Positions 1 to 10,940 of a stretch of DNA of 64,000 bases are shown here, one piece after another; within the stretch, counting starts at the first letter, position 1, and each line of letters opens with the position of its first letter. The translations under genes were made by a program, and so were the position numbers. Below the pieces are notes generated by a model, which ran no database searches, was not told the DNA's origin, and was given only the letters and a program-made list of their open reading frames with translations. Source of the DNA: Galbula dea (lineage: Eukaryota > Chordata > Aves > Piciformes > Galbulidae); contig VWZX01007460.1 of NCBI GenBank assembly GCA_013399015.1, positions 879,611 through 943,610 of the forward strand, written 5' to 3'.

Positions 1-250
1 ACACCATTTACTAGCAAATATCTATATCCAAAGGGTCACAAGCAACCAGAACAGGCAAACAGGGAGGATGAGGCCTTGGGAGCCTCATTGCTGCCAGTTT
101 CAGGCCCACCTAGCTGCAGCAGAGCTGTAGCAGGGCTCTGCCCTTAGGTGAGCATTTTGTTCACCTCCAGTTTATGAGGCTTGCAAGCTGGGCAGGGTGT
201 TAGGTTAAAAAGGGGCAGAATGGCTGCAGGAATACCCCATGCACATGAAA
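1..250. other. Unannotated sequence, nothing recognised
   Basis: Moderate-GC single-copy-looking sequence. I see no repeat, exon-like structure or striking motif here. Confidence 0.5.
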
Positions 251-311
251 GAACAGAATAGAACAGATTTCGGTTGTAAGGGACCTACAACCACCATCTA
301 GTCCAACTGCC
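251..311 (-). mobile_element. CR1 LINE 3' tail fragment, antisense
   Basis: The stretch begins with an ATAGAAC-type repeat, continues as GTTGTAAGGGACC and ends in ATCTAGTCCAACTGCC. Read on the minus strand this is the last 60 bases or so of the CR1 3' UTR (GTTGGACTAGAT … GGTCCCTTACAACC … ATTCT tail). Only the extreme 3' end is present, as expected of a severely 5'-truncated LINE insertion. It abuts the minisatellite that starts at 321. Confidence 0.75.
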
Positions 312-320
312 TACCCAATC

Positions 321-425
321 CACACAGGTCTGTCCCACCCATGAGGGTGTGCCCAACCCACACAGGTGATTCCCATCCATGGGGGGGGGGTGTATCCCAC
401 CCACACAGGTGTGTCCCATCCACTC
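321..425. repeat. Short minisatellite, unit about 40 bp, with a 10-G run
   Basis: The word CACACAGGT recurs at 321, 359 and 402, each time followed by a TCCCA(C/T)CCA motif, giving two complete units of 38 and 43 bases and a partial third. A homopolymer of ten G at 381-390 makes the second unit longer. The array follows directly after a CR1 tail and may have grown from a tail-adjacent duplication. The apparent reading frame across it has no recognisable product. Confidence 0.65.
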
Positions 426-835
426 AGTCCTGCTTATCTGTGTGGCCAAAGTGGGGATTTACTTCTCTTCTGAAGGTCCCTTTGCTTGCAGAGACAGTGC
501 TGGGTGCAGGTAAGAGCCTCTTTGGGGGAGCATGGGAGTTAAGGAGTGCTCTTTAGGGGCTGTGCAATGGTTATTGTGACCCAAGAAATAAGTGGGTTGA
601 CACTCTTGGGCTGCTGCATCTGCTTCTCTAGCTGCTTTTTTTCTCCCCGTGTGCCCTGGTTATGGTAGTTGTAGTTCTGGCTCTTGGGTTTGTTCTTGCT
701 GGCCATGTGAAACCTTCTGGTGCAGTGAGCACCCCAGGAGTGCCCTGGGGCAGGGTGAGTTTTCCTGCCCTTTGGGGTATGGGTGGTGGTCAGGGCTCTG
801 CTGTGCCCTTGAAGGAAGAGCAAGCTCGTTGCAGT
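426..835. other. Unannotated sequence
   Basis: G- and T-rich single-copy-looking sequence with overlapping short reading frames on both strands, none resembling a known protein. No repeat was recognised. Confidence 0.45.
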
Positions 836-1020
836 CTATACTATACAGTAAAATATGTTGTTATGGCAACTAAAGGTCTAAAAATAAACCAAGGAGAAAA
901 AGCTGATGTACATCAAAATGACCATGTTTTATTTCAATTACCAAGGAGTTTTTAAACTCTTTCTATGCAAAGAATTCTGGAGTTTATTTTTAAGGGTTTT
1001 TTCCCTTTGTAGCTAACAGC
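836..1020. promoter_or_regulatory. AT-rich candidate conserved non-coding block with an X-box-like site
   Basis: Base composition shifts sharply to AT-rich, with interspersed A and T tracts and no CR1 match. At 857-870 lies GTTGTTATGGCAAC, which matches the RFX-factor X-box palindrome (GTTGCCATGGCAAC) except for two bases of the left half. Function is inferred only from composition and this motif. Alignment to other birds would decide whether the block is conserved. Confidence 0.25.
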
Positions 1021-1689
1021 TTAGAAGGAGTCAGGTGCTGCAAAAATGTTTGCAGGAGCTGCCAAGTGAGAGCTCCAGTGTGTCTCTGCCTGCAGCTCAG
1101 CCACGGTGGCAGCTGCTGTACTGGAATATCAATGATAGAAACTGAACCTCTTGGGGGCTCCTGCTCAGAATTTGAATGCAGTTACCAAACTCCCTTCGAG
1201 GGAAGAGGAATTGGAGATTCATTTTTGAGATAACTTTAAAACCCTGCTCTTGGGCTTTGTGATACTGAGCAGGGCAGCAGCTATAGCTGGTTTGTGGAGG
1301 AGGATATGGCTTGGGGCTGGCTACTGAGTGGGTAAAGAGTAACAAATATTAGACTAACCCTAATAACCATATGCTGGCATTTTAAGCAAGTGACTTTATG
1401 TGTAATTTTCACCTAGCTGCATTATTTTGCTTGTCCTGTGGCTGTCCATAACTGCCCTCTTTCCCCACCCCTTGGAGCCCAGGTCAGGGCCTTTGACGTT
1501 TTCCCCTAGCTGTGTGTTAGGAAAGACAATTCTTGACACTGAGTATATTGTTTTCTGATAATAGCAACAACAATAACCATGTTCTAGCTTTGGTGGACTC
1601 ACTAGATAGAGCTGGTTTCCATTGCACAGCCTTCAGGCTCTGCTTTATGGGGCAGTGAGCTGCTGGATGCTGTGTGGGGACCAACGTTT
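1021..1689. other. Unannotated sequence
   Basis: Ordinary single-copy-looking sequence. No repeat, exon-like or regulatory structure stands out. Confidence 0.45.
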
Positions 1690-1830
1690 GAATTGCAGAG
1701 AGCAGTGAACTTAAGTCATTCTTGGAACGAGTGGAGAAATGAGTTTTATGATGTCAAATCCAAGCTGCAGCTGCAATCCTTTTATTAATCATAATTAAAC
1801 TTTCATGGAGTTGCTCATGGATGAGCCAGC
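1690..1830. promoter_or_regulatory. Small AT-rich candidate regulatory block
   Basis: About 140 bases of AT-rich sequence carry a homeodomain core TAATTA at 1792-1797 next to a second ATTAATCAT-type motif. It lies between GC-richer flanks with no repeat. It is called only as a candidate CNE from composition and motif clustering. Confidence 0.2.
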
Positions 1831-2815
1831 TAGGCCAGGCAAGGGCTGTCAGAGCAGTACAGCCTTGCTGGGAGGATGGACTGCAGGAGGGGGTTTGGTT
1901 ATGGAATTTGCCAGAACAGCTTATTCACACTATGGAATGGGGTTTCCATCCCTATCCCAGCAGACTGCAGTGATCCAGATAGGGATCATGGGTTCTGTGC
2001 TATTTCTAGTTTCAGCTGCCTGCTGCAGGACATGGCTCTGCCCCTTCCCATGCTGATGTTCTGGGTTTAAACCCTCAATGTTTCACTGTACTTGGAGATG
2101 ACCATTTAAGGTGCTTTGCCTATTGTACCTATAGGTCCATGTTTAGTAGATACCTTAGGGCTGGAGGTAGCTCTCTCCCCTGGATGGCAGCACATCTCCT
2201 GGGATCCCTGGAGACATTCTCCTGATCTCTTAAGATTTCACACGTGCCCATTTTGGGGGATTCAGTGCAAAAGGAGAGAGGAGCTATCTGCTTCTGACTG
2301 CTGCTGAGACTTCTGTACCTGTAGTGCTGTGATTAGACACCTCCAGACCCTCATGGGTGTGGTGAGAGGCAGTGAATCCTTCTTAGTGGTGGGATGTTCC
2401 CAGCAGCAGACTGGAAAGCTGTCTACAGGAAGCTGGGAAAACTTTTTCCCTTCCTTCTGATAGCAAAGTGTGGGGAGGAAAAAGGGGGAGCTGGTTAAGC
2501 AACAACACCAGGGCTCAGGAGGGAGGGGTTTAGGGGTCCAGTGCCCCCAGCAGGAGCTGGCCCTGGGGCATGACCATCTTGGGGGGACACACAGCACTGT
2601 CTCTTGCTGCCTTCTTTCCCCCCATCCCGAGCCTGGGGACGGGAACATGCACCTCCCTGGTGAGGCTGGGGTGGAGGTGGGGGTGGTTTCAGCACACCAC
2701 TGGCTTCTCCTGCAGCTGGGTTAATCCTGCAGTGCTGCCAAGAGACAAACATCTGGAGAAGGGGCCACAGAAAGGAAACTCTCCTCGATTCAGAGGGAGA
2801 GCTGTGAGTGTCAGC
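1831..2815. other. GC-richer unannotated sequence with a G-rich patch
   Basis: Composition is GC-richer than the flanks. A G-rich patch at about 2633-2691 holds several G runs, but one loop is too long for a canonical quadruplex. Overlapping reading frames on both strands across 2262-2845 are compositionally biased and match nothing I recognise. Confidence 0.4.
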
Positions 2816-3240
2816 TAAATAGTATGTGCCTATGAAAAGCAGCATTTAATTAAATAAAGATAATGTAAATAGAAGTATGCTTCAGCTTAATGTGTGCCAC
2901 AGAACTTCAGGCCCTTCCAAGGAGCAGGAGGGGTGAGGCCATGCACAGGAGATGACTTCTCAAATCCTGCCTTCCAGCAGGAACAAATTAACTGCCAAAG
3001 CCATGCTGTTTCTCTTTATATGTATAGACATATAAATAGGGTGCATGTGTGTTTACTATGTGCTGTAATTTCTTAGGTGCTATAAATTTCATGCCTCTTC
3101 CAAATATTTGAGCACTCCTCTGACCTTTTAACCAAAACACACAAAGTAAACTGTATGAAATCTATATGTACAGTGGTTGTCATTGAAAGCTAACATTTAC
3201 CCATAGTCATTACTGTTTATATTGCAACAGCATGAAAAAT
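2816..3240. promoter_or_regulatory. AT-rich candidate regulatory block with perfect inverted repeat and TATA-like site
   Basis: This block combines TTTAATTAAAT-like sequence near 2845 with a perfect 9+4+9 inverted repeat at 3015-3036 (TTTATATGT, ATAG, ACATATAAA). The right arm runs into TATAAATAGG at 3031-3040, a full match to the TATA-box consensus. No repeat family was recognised. A promoter here is only a possibility, because one TATA match in AT-rich DNA is not rare and no exon is evident downstream. Confidence 0.25.
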
Positions 3241-6200
3241 GGCAAATATGGAGGAGAGAGGCTGCTCCTGATGGGAAGTGCTGGGACTCCAAGGGGGGCA
3301 ATGGCCTGAGTGTGGTGCTGTGCTTGCAGAATTTGGGGGTTTTTTTACCCACCCTGAGCCATCTTGTGCACCTTCTCCCACCAAGGAGACTCTCCTGGGT
3401 TTGGGCTTTGATTTGTGTTTTGTTAATGAGTGTTTGAGGCACCAGTGATGCTGTGGCTTTTGGATTGCTCTTCTGAGGCTGCAGCAAATGGCTGCTGGTT
3501 GTCCTTGCTGTCTCCCTCCTTGCTCTGGGATGGGACATTCTGGGGTGGTGAAACTTGCTATTTCTGTGTGAGGTTCCAAAATCCCCTGTGGATGGTGTCT
3601 CTGCAGTTATACCATTGCATTGTTCATCTTCATCCCTCATCTTCTCTCTCTATTGCTGGTTTGGGATGGAAGTGCCTCTAAGAGCTGGGGATTGCATGTT
3701 GCAGCTCTCCCAGCTCTGCTTCAGTAGTCAGGTGCCCTGGGACAGGGGGATCTCAGCAGCAGTAGCTGTGGTGGTAAAGGGCAGTGGGCATGGGAAAATG
3801 GTCTCAGCCCTGCTGGCAGGGATTGGTTACAGTAGGATGCATCCAGAGTATTTTCTTTCCTAATGACCTTGCAATTCGTGTCCTTAATCCTTCAGGAAAA
3901 GCAGCAGCATCTGCAGAGGCTTGGGCAAGCTTCTGCACAGGTGTAGGTATAGACACCCCAAGCTAGGTCACTGAAGCCCCAGCTCTGGCTGTGGGAAGGG
4001 CAAGAGCAACCCCTGGACCTTTGGAGCTGCTGTTAAATGGCAAACTCGAACCCTCTGGGGACTTGGAATGTCCTGAGAGAAGAACCCAAGCTGGCTCCAT
4101 CAACCTGTCCCTGTGTTCCCAGCACCGGTTCCTGGGGCAGCCTGAGGCGTGACCAGTTTGATTCCCCAGTGTGAAAACCAGTGAGTTATCATCTGTCTCA
4201 TTGTAGATATTGGGGCTTTGGGTTGTCCTAAAGCAACACCTCCACATTTTCCACCTGATTTGTCACAGCTTTTACAGGTGTCAGTGTCAGTACAGGTGCT
4301 TGCATCTTGGCTTGTAGGTGAGGAGCCTGTGCCCAGGAGGATCTTCCCGTCTTGACTGGATGACAAAGTGTGTGGCATCATCTGCAAAGCAACCTGCTTC
4401 TCCAGGTCTCCAGCCTCATGCCTCAACTAGGAGACTGTGTTTCCCTAATAGCTTTGCCCTGTTACCAAACTCACACTAAATGCCAGCCCCTAGCCTATAG
4501 CATTGTCTAGAGTCAATTTTAAGAGGCAGCAACGTAAGATATAGGCACTTGGTGCACTAAAAAGAGGTCAGTGATATAGAGCTCTCTTCTCTGTGGTGCT
4601 GAGGAGCTACACAAACAGCCCCAGGGATGGCAGGGAGCCAGGGTGTCACTCCATGCTGCACACTGCAACGTTTGCATTTTGTGCTGAACCAAGAGGCTGT
4701 TGAAACTGTTGCCCTATTTACTCCATCAGTCTCTTCTATTGAGAAAAAGATTGAGTTTGCTGTTTGGAGCCAAGGCTGTGTCCCCATAGGGTGACCCCTC
4801 TGTCCTCAGCTGCCCTTGCTGGAGATTAACCCATGGCTGAAACACAGAGAAGCAGCTGGTTTAAGAGGAACACTTAGCAAACGTACCATGTTACCTTTAG
4901 GGCTGTTCTGAAAGCCAACAGCCTGATGGATGGAGTGTCATCATCCAGCAAACATGTGCTCCTGGAGCTGCCAGGGAGGACTTCACATGGTGCTGAGGAG
5001 TTGCTGTACTTGAATGCAACTCTTGAAACGTGGGGTGGAAGAGGCTGAGACACTCACGTATCCAGGTGCTTCCACTATTGCTCTTCTGATACTGTGTTTC
5101 TGTGTTGATGTAAGTTATGTGGCTGGGGCCGGAAAAGCAGAGCAGCAGCATTTTGTTTTCAGCCACGTTCTTTGTAGGCTACACTAAAATATTCTGCAGC
5201 ATGGGGTGGCTGTCAGTGTGTTCAGCTAAGTATATTCACATCTCTTTGTAAGTTTTGCTTCCTTTGACTTGCAGGGTGTCCTCAAGCTTTGGCTGAGGAT
5301 GTTGCATAAACAAAATTATTAAACACTGTTGCAACCAAAGGACTTGCTGTTGCCCAGGCAGGGAAAGATGTCCTTGATCTGCTCCAGCCTCAGCAGATAC
5401 CGGTCTGTGTTGATCTCAAAATCCTGTTGGCCTTTTTTGTGCCTGATCTGGATGGGCTCAGCAGGACTTGTTCCCTACATGAGAGGGGATTCAGCCTCCT
5501 GCAGTCTGGGAAGGAAGCTTGGATGTTTTACAGATAGGCTCAGCTCTCTAGAACAGGCAGAAGGATGCTGTTGGGTCTTAAAGCCACCAGAAGGAGAGAG
5601 AAGCATCAGTTACCAGAGGGAACACCTGGTAGGAGTCCTCAAGCTTCTACTGACCAAAGCAGTCATGACATTTGCTTTGTGTATGGCAGTGTCTGGAAAA
5701 ATTTGAAGGGCTCTTTTTCCATTGGAAAATATTCATTTTTATAAAACAAAAATTGTCCATAAAAAGGATGTTTCTTCCAAAAGCCCTTTCCAAAGTGACC
5801 TGTTGAGCTGGGAGTAATGGTTTGTTTGAAACCATTGTCATAATGGGAAGAAAGTTAAAAGGAAAGGGTTGAAACTGAAGAGAAACATCCAGAGTGTTTG
5901 TAGTGAGCTGTTCTGGGGAGTTACCCTCTCAGCCTACTCAGCAGAACAAAATGGAGCAGCTTTTTTCCCCCACAGTGATGCTGTGTGAACAATCCCTTGT
6001 CCTTTACAAAATCCTTCCAAGTACTTGGTTGTTCTTCTGTTCTGGAGGTGCTGTTGTACTTCTGCAGCTGGAGAACACCTGAGTGCTCCAGGACCTACAG
6101 CACTTCAGTGCCCATATCTGGTAGGGGCTCCCCTCTGTTAGCTTTATCTTCAGCTCTGCAGCATCCCACTGACTGGCAGAAAGGTGACCTTTTGGAGTCC

Positions 6201-6290
6201 TCCTGGGACTATCTTCTCAGGAGTATCTCTAACCCTGTTGTTGTGGTGGGCACCAACCCTGTTTGATACATTTCTTTCCCCATCCTCTCC
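3241..6290. other. Unannotated sequence, no repeats or genes recognised
   Basis: Three kilobases of moderate-GC sequence contain many short overlapping reading frames on both strands, the longest 147 codons at 3197-3640 minus. None has a recognisable domain, and lengths of this order are expected by chance here. No CR1, tandem repeat or CpG cluster was seen. Confidence 0.45.
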
Positions 6291-6840
6291 CCCAATGAGG
6301 TTATATCTGATTGAGAACATTTAATAAGCATTAAATTAGATGTTAGACATGTTAAAAAAAAGACAGGACATCTATAGAGACAGCTGTGGGAGGAAAGAGA
6401 TTGGTTTTCATGCCAAGTGGGAGCAGGTTCAAGTCAGTCCAGTTTAATCCATACACAATATCCAAACCAGTGCCTGGAAGGCTGTGGGCATTCCTAGCTG
6501 TACCTTGTTTTCTTTGGCTGTTTCATTGGCTAAAGCTCTACTAACTTCTGGACAAAAATCCTTATTTTACTTAAGTTGATGGAAAGTTGCATGTGCTTTG
6601 TTGTTGGGTTTGCCCTTTCTGTTGCAAGTTGGCTTTTTAACCACTTCTCTCAGTTGTTAGCCTTTCCCAGGCTGTATCCCTCAGTGTTCTCTGCAGGCCT
6701 GAAATTGAGAGAGATTTGCAAATGTAAAGTTTTTGGAAACATGTTACTTTATCATTCTCCTAACTTTCCTCCTCACCACTTCTTATTCCCAGTCCTCCTT
6801 TTCCCCTCATACCACTAAGCCTGCTTAAATAAGATCCATG
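6291..6840. promoter_or_regulatory. AT- and pyrimidine-rich stretch, possible conserved block
   Basis: The first part (about 6300-6360) is AT-rich, with ATTTAATAAGCATTAAAT as an interrupted inverted repeat and then a short A tract. The later part (6575-6820) is T/C-rich on the plus strand. There is no repeat or exon. Regulatory function is a weak inference from composition. Confidence 0.15.
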
Positions 6841-8400
6841 TGTGGAGTGAAGTGAGAAGAGCTTGTGGACTCTAAATGTTCAGGGAGTGCTACAACGGCT
6901 CACTCCCAGATTAGAGACAACCCAGCTCCTTCTCTGCAGTTAGGAATAGAGGAATTCTGCCTCTCCCCCAGCTCACAGGTAGTGAGATAGGGCTGGATTA
7001 TTCTGAAGGAAATGATGGACTCTGTTCTCTCTCCATGTCAATATTGGGATGCCATATCTGTGCACCAGGGTGAGTGGAGTTAATCTGTGAGGAACTGCCA
7101 GCATACAGATGAAGTTGCTCTTCAGCAATAATTGAAACCATCATCTGGCTGCTCAACTTCCACTGACTGTTGGCCCAGGAGGTTCTGTGGTGTGGGGTCT
7201 GAGACAAAAGTGCTGGTGCTGGGCAGTGATCCTTGGTCTGGGATACCTTGGCCAGTATGGAGGTGACTTCTGCTTGCACAGACTTTACCTTCTAAGGTGC
7301 TGAGCATCTTGTTCCAGTTAAGGGGGGAAAAAAGTTGTCTTGGTCTGAAACAAGCTTTTCTGTGTTGCTGCTAACATCAGCCAGCTATAAAGGCCCAAAG
7401 GGATGATTCTCTGGCAAGGGTTTAAGCTTTTCTGGACAGGCTGAAGTCAGACAGCTTGGGAGACAGGAGCATCAGAGCTACACTTGTGAGCAGGACATTG
7501 TATTATGGGGTTACTCAGGTGAGCACCATAATAGTGTTTAACGATCCTACAGCAGTTGTGTTTGCACACATGTAACTTGTCTCTCAAGGTGTGGTTTGAC
7601 TTCACAACTAAGCCAATCCAAGTAGAGCAGCCATCAAAGAAAGGCCTTCCAGGCCCAGCCTTCCCCTGTGGGCAGTGTCACGTTGCTCTTGCCAGCCCTG
7701 GCAGGATCGACTCCTCGTGCTGAGCTGCAGCAAGCCTTGCAGGGCTGGTTCTCAGCTGGGACAGCCCAAGCAAAACAGGACTCTGCATCTCGCTCTTCCT
7801 TTCATTATTGCTTACCACCTGCTCCCTGTTCCTGGCTACAGGAGCAGAAGCCCTTCGAGGTCAGCATCTCCCAGACATCAGCTACGCAGAGTGCTTGAGC
7901 TGTTGCATAGTGCATGTGGTGTGACCAAGAGGAGGAGACCCCCTGAAGGTGGTCTGTCTTCCTAGGCAGCAGCTTGTGTGGATTTGTCTAGGGCTTTGTT
8001 CTCTTGTGGGGTGAGTCATGATGTGATGGCAGCTGCTTATCACGTCTGCATTCACTTTGTAGTTCTCTGAGCAACACCTCAAGAGGCAGATGCTTGTGTT
8101 GTGGTTCCTCACTATCACATCCAGGTTTGAGATACCATTTACCCTGTGGTAGGGTGAGGTCTTTTTGTCTTCATCTTCAGAAGACTTCTTTAAGTTGGGA
8201 AAGAGATGCCGGTGGTTTGAGGCTATTCACTTGTCTTGTACTTTGAGTAAGAAAGACTAAGAGCAGAGAACTTCTGGGATGTCTATTGCGTGTTAAATCT
8301 GCACTAAATAAGCTCTGGCCTCTGCTTGTTAAACTGGGGAAGGAGCGAAGACATGGATTCACTGCAAGAGTAAATTGGGCTTTGGTGTGAATTGGTTTGT
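6841..8400. other. Unannotated sequence
   Basis: Moderate-GC single-copy-looking sequence. Short reading frames on both strands match nothing recognised. No repeats were seen. Confidence 0.45.
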
Positions 8401-9060
8401 TGATAAGGTTAAAAAAAAAAAGCTTGGGGGTGAGGGGTCAATTTTAAATACAGTGATCTTTTAAGATGCTAAAGGAAGCTTTAGAGAAATCCCACTGTGC
8501 ACCACCTAGTCCAGGCCTGCCAGCAAAGCTCATAACCCTTCCCCTTCTCCCCAGCTCACTCCTTCCTTCCCCAAAACAAGGAGCACCTTCTGCTGCATGG
8601 AGGACAAAGCTCTGGGTTTAAAGGTAGCATTGGGTAAATAGGTTTGATTTATTTTTTTTTTTGATGGAGGTAACTTTCCAATGAGTCTGAAAATGCAGAG
8701 CATGTTTCTAACGTGCCCTCGGAGATGTAGCAGCAGATACAGTTTGGGTTATGTAGAACTGGAGATGTCCTTCCAGAACAGTGTGGGTTTTGTACAGTCA
8801 GTGAGGTTTTCTTGCAGGGAAGGACCAAAGACCACAACAGCCTCAGCAAGAGCTGGAGTCAGACAGCAACAGCTGAACAAAAACAGAAATTCCATGCAGC
8901 AGAAATGAGATTTGGGAGGAGAAGTGAATGCAGCCAAGCTATAGAAATAGATGACAGGCAGTCTGAGGGCTGCACCAGCTAGAGGAAAGCTTTGGTCCTT
9001 GTCCATAAGCACATTAAAAACTATGTGAAGGCAGAGTTTACAGAAACAAACACAAACCAT
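8401..9060. other. Unannotated sequence with A and T homopolymer tracts
   Basis: A run of A at about 8410-8420 and a run of T at about 8650-8662 are the only low-complexity features. Between them the sequence looks single-copy. Reading frames on opposite strands at 8649-9060 overlap and carry no known motif. Confidence 0.4.
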
Positions 9061-9068
9061 TTGTTGAC

Positions 9069-9084
9069 GTTGGCAGATGCCAAC
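9069..9084. promoter_or_regulatory. NFI-like palindrome
   Basis: GTTGGCAGATGCCAAC is a perfect inverted repeat with 7-base arms and a 2-base centre. It contains TTGGC and GCCAA half-sites of the nuclear factor I type, but separated by four bases instead of the usual five, so binding is uncertain. Confidence 0.2.
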
Positions 9085-10840
9085 AGGGGTTTCTCCAGCT
9101 AGGAATACATGGCTTCCAGGCTGAGCCCATCAGATGTGGTAGCTGTAGACCCTTCTAGAAGAAGAGACAGACTTTAAAAAGGGAAAACCTGAATTGCCCC
9201 TTACTTCAGCCAGCAATGGGTGCACGGAGAGGGGAGGAGATGCTGGTGCTAACTGCCAGAGCCCTGCTGAGCTTCAGCCTCCACACTGATGCCAGACTGA
9301 GAGGGGAGAATGTGACTCCTAAGTGAAATGGATTAGCCACTTTCCCTCGGAGATCTGAGTCACGTTTTTACCTCCTGCTCTACTTGTATGACTTCCTAGT
9401 GCTGTCCCAGAGTGACAGAGTTATATTGGCCTCTGTGAAGCTGCAGCTTGAGGATCTACTCCAAACCAGGAGGGATCCAGACAGCCAATAACTGGAGTTA
9501 CCAGAAAGAGGTTTTTCTCCACAAGCCTCTGCCACTGTAAGCTGAGGTCATGCTGCCTGGTGGAAGAGGTCAGCAGGGATGGTCTGTGGGATGGTGCATG
9601 TCCCACAGCATTGTGACCCAAGCTGCTCTGCCTCCTGCTTGGCAACTGTGTAGTGTGGGACTTTCAGCGGGGGCTTGTGCAGGAGCTGCTCCTGGTCCTG
9701 CTACCCAATATCAATCTGTTCTTAAACAAATATTAAGAGAAGTCAGTACAGCACTTCTATAGCCTGGTGCAGGCTGCTGTAGAGCCCCAAAGTTCAGTGG
9801 AGCACTGGCAGCTGACCCTTAGTCACCACCTTTCCAGTCTATGTGTTGGTCTGCAGTGTGTTGCACTGGTGTGTGGGGCCAGAACTGTCAGGGATCAGAC
9901 ACTGCACAACTTGAAACAACTTGGTAGGACAATGATGTGTAAAAAAAACCCCCAAAACAAACCCAAAACCCAAAGCTGTCTTGGAACAATGAGTCTAAAC
10001 CCATTTCAATGTTTAGTGAGAAACACATGAGATAATAGCTGCTCTTGCCAGTTCATGGAGCAGATCTCAGCTGGTCCTTGTATCATTCAGCTGCCAACTG
10101 GCTCTCCCTGGGCTGAGCAGGGGATTCAGCTTTCCTCCTGTGCTTCTTTCTAGTTCTTTTCCATCGTGATCATAACAACTAGGGACCATTGTCTCACTCT
10201 TCCTTGCTTAGCTCCTCCTAAGTTTACCTGGTTTTCCCCTGTTTCTACCATCCCAGAAATCCATCACTGTCCTGTGGAGCTTCATCCAGGCCAGTTCCAC
10301 TCTTCCCTGTTTCTCAGCTAAAAAACCACTGTTCTGCCTCCCCCAGCCCTGCAGGCCTTCCTTTTCTGCAGGGTTTTATCTCCATTTCCTAGTCCTCAAG
10401 CACTGCCCACTTCTGTTTAACCTCCATTCTGCTCCTCTCTCTGCACAAGGTGCAAGACAATGCTCCTGCTTCATCTTCATCCTCATTTCTGTGCTTGCAC
10501 ACATGAGCTAGGAAAGGGTGGGTGCCTTGGCTCAGACCTCCAGCCTTGATATCTGGAAATCCTTGAAGTTTGTCATTTGTAGAGCACTCTTATGGTAAAC
10601 AAGTCTTTTTTCTATAAGGAAGAAGATGCTAACTCTCTTCTTCCATCCCCCCTGCTCCAACCCAAGCTTTCGAGGTCCTGAACAGCTGTATGCAAATCTG
10701 TTATCTTCTGAGTTCTGTCACACACCAGAAGGAAGCAAACCTACCTGAAAGCTAACTTACCTGAGAAATACTACAATGTGTGCTGGCAAGCTGTCAGGAG
10801 TGCTGGCCAGGACTGTGTTTGGAATTAGTGACAAATAGAC
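9085..10840. other. Unannotated sequence with an A/C-rich tract and a pyrimidine-rich stretch
   Basis: A low-complexity A/C tract sits at 9941-9975. From about 10120 to 10500 the plus strand is strongly enriched in C and T and has no long open frame. Otherwise nothing is recognisable. Confidence 0.4.
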
Positions 10841-10940
10841 AGGAGTACATTTTGTGCATGTAGTGTCTGCTGATGACTCAATATTTCAACTAAACATATT
10901 TACCTGAATATTCATAGTCACTTAGGGAGGTGGTTGCATC
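10841..10940. promoter_or_regulatory. AT-rich patch with perfect AP-1 site
   Basis: A 100-base AT-rich patch contains TGACTCA at 10874-10880, the AP-1 (Fos/Jun) consensus, followed by several TATTTA and ATATT motifs. It is a possible small enhancer, inferred from motif and composition only. Heptamers of this kind also occur by chance a few times in a window of this size. Confidence 0.15.
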
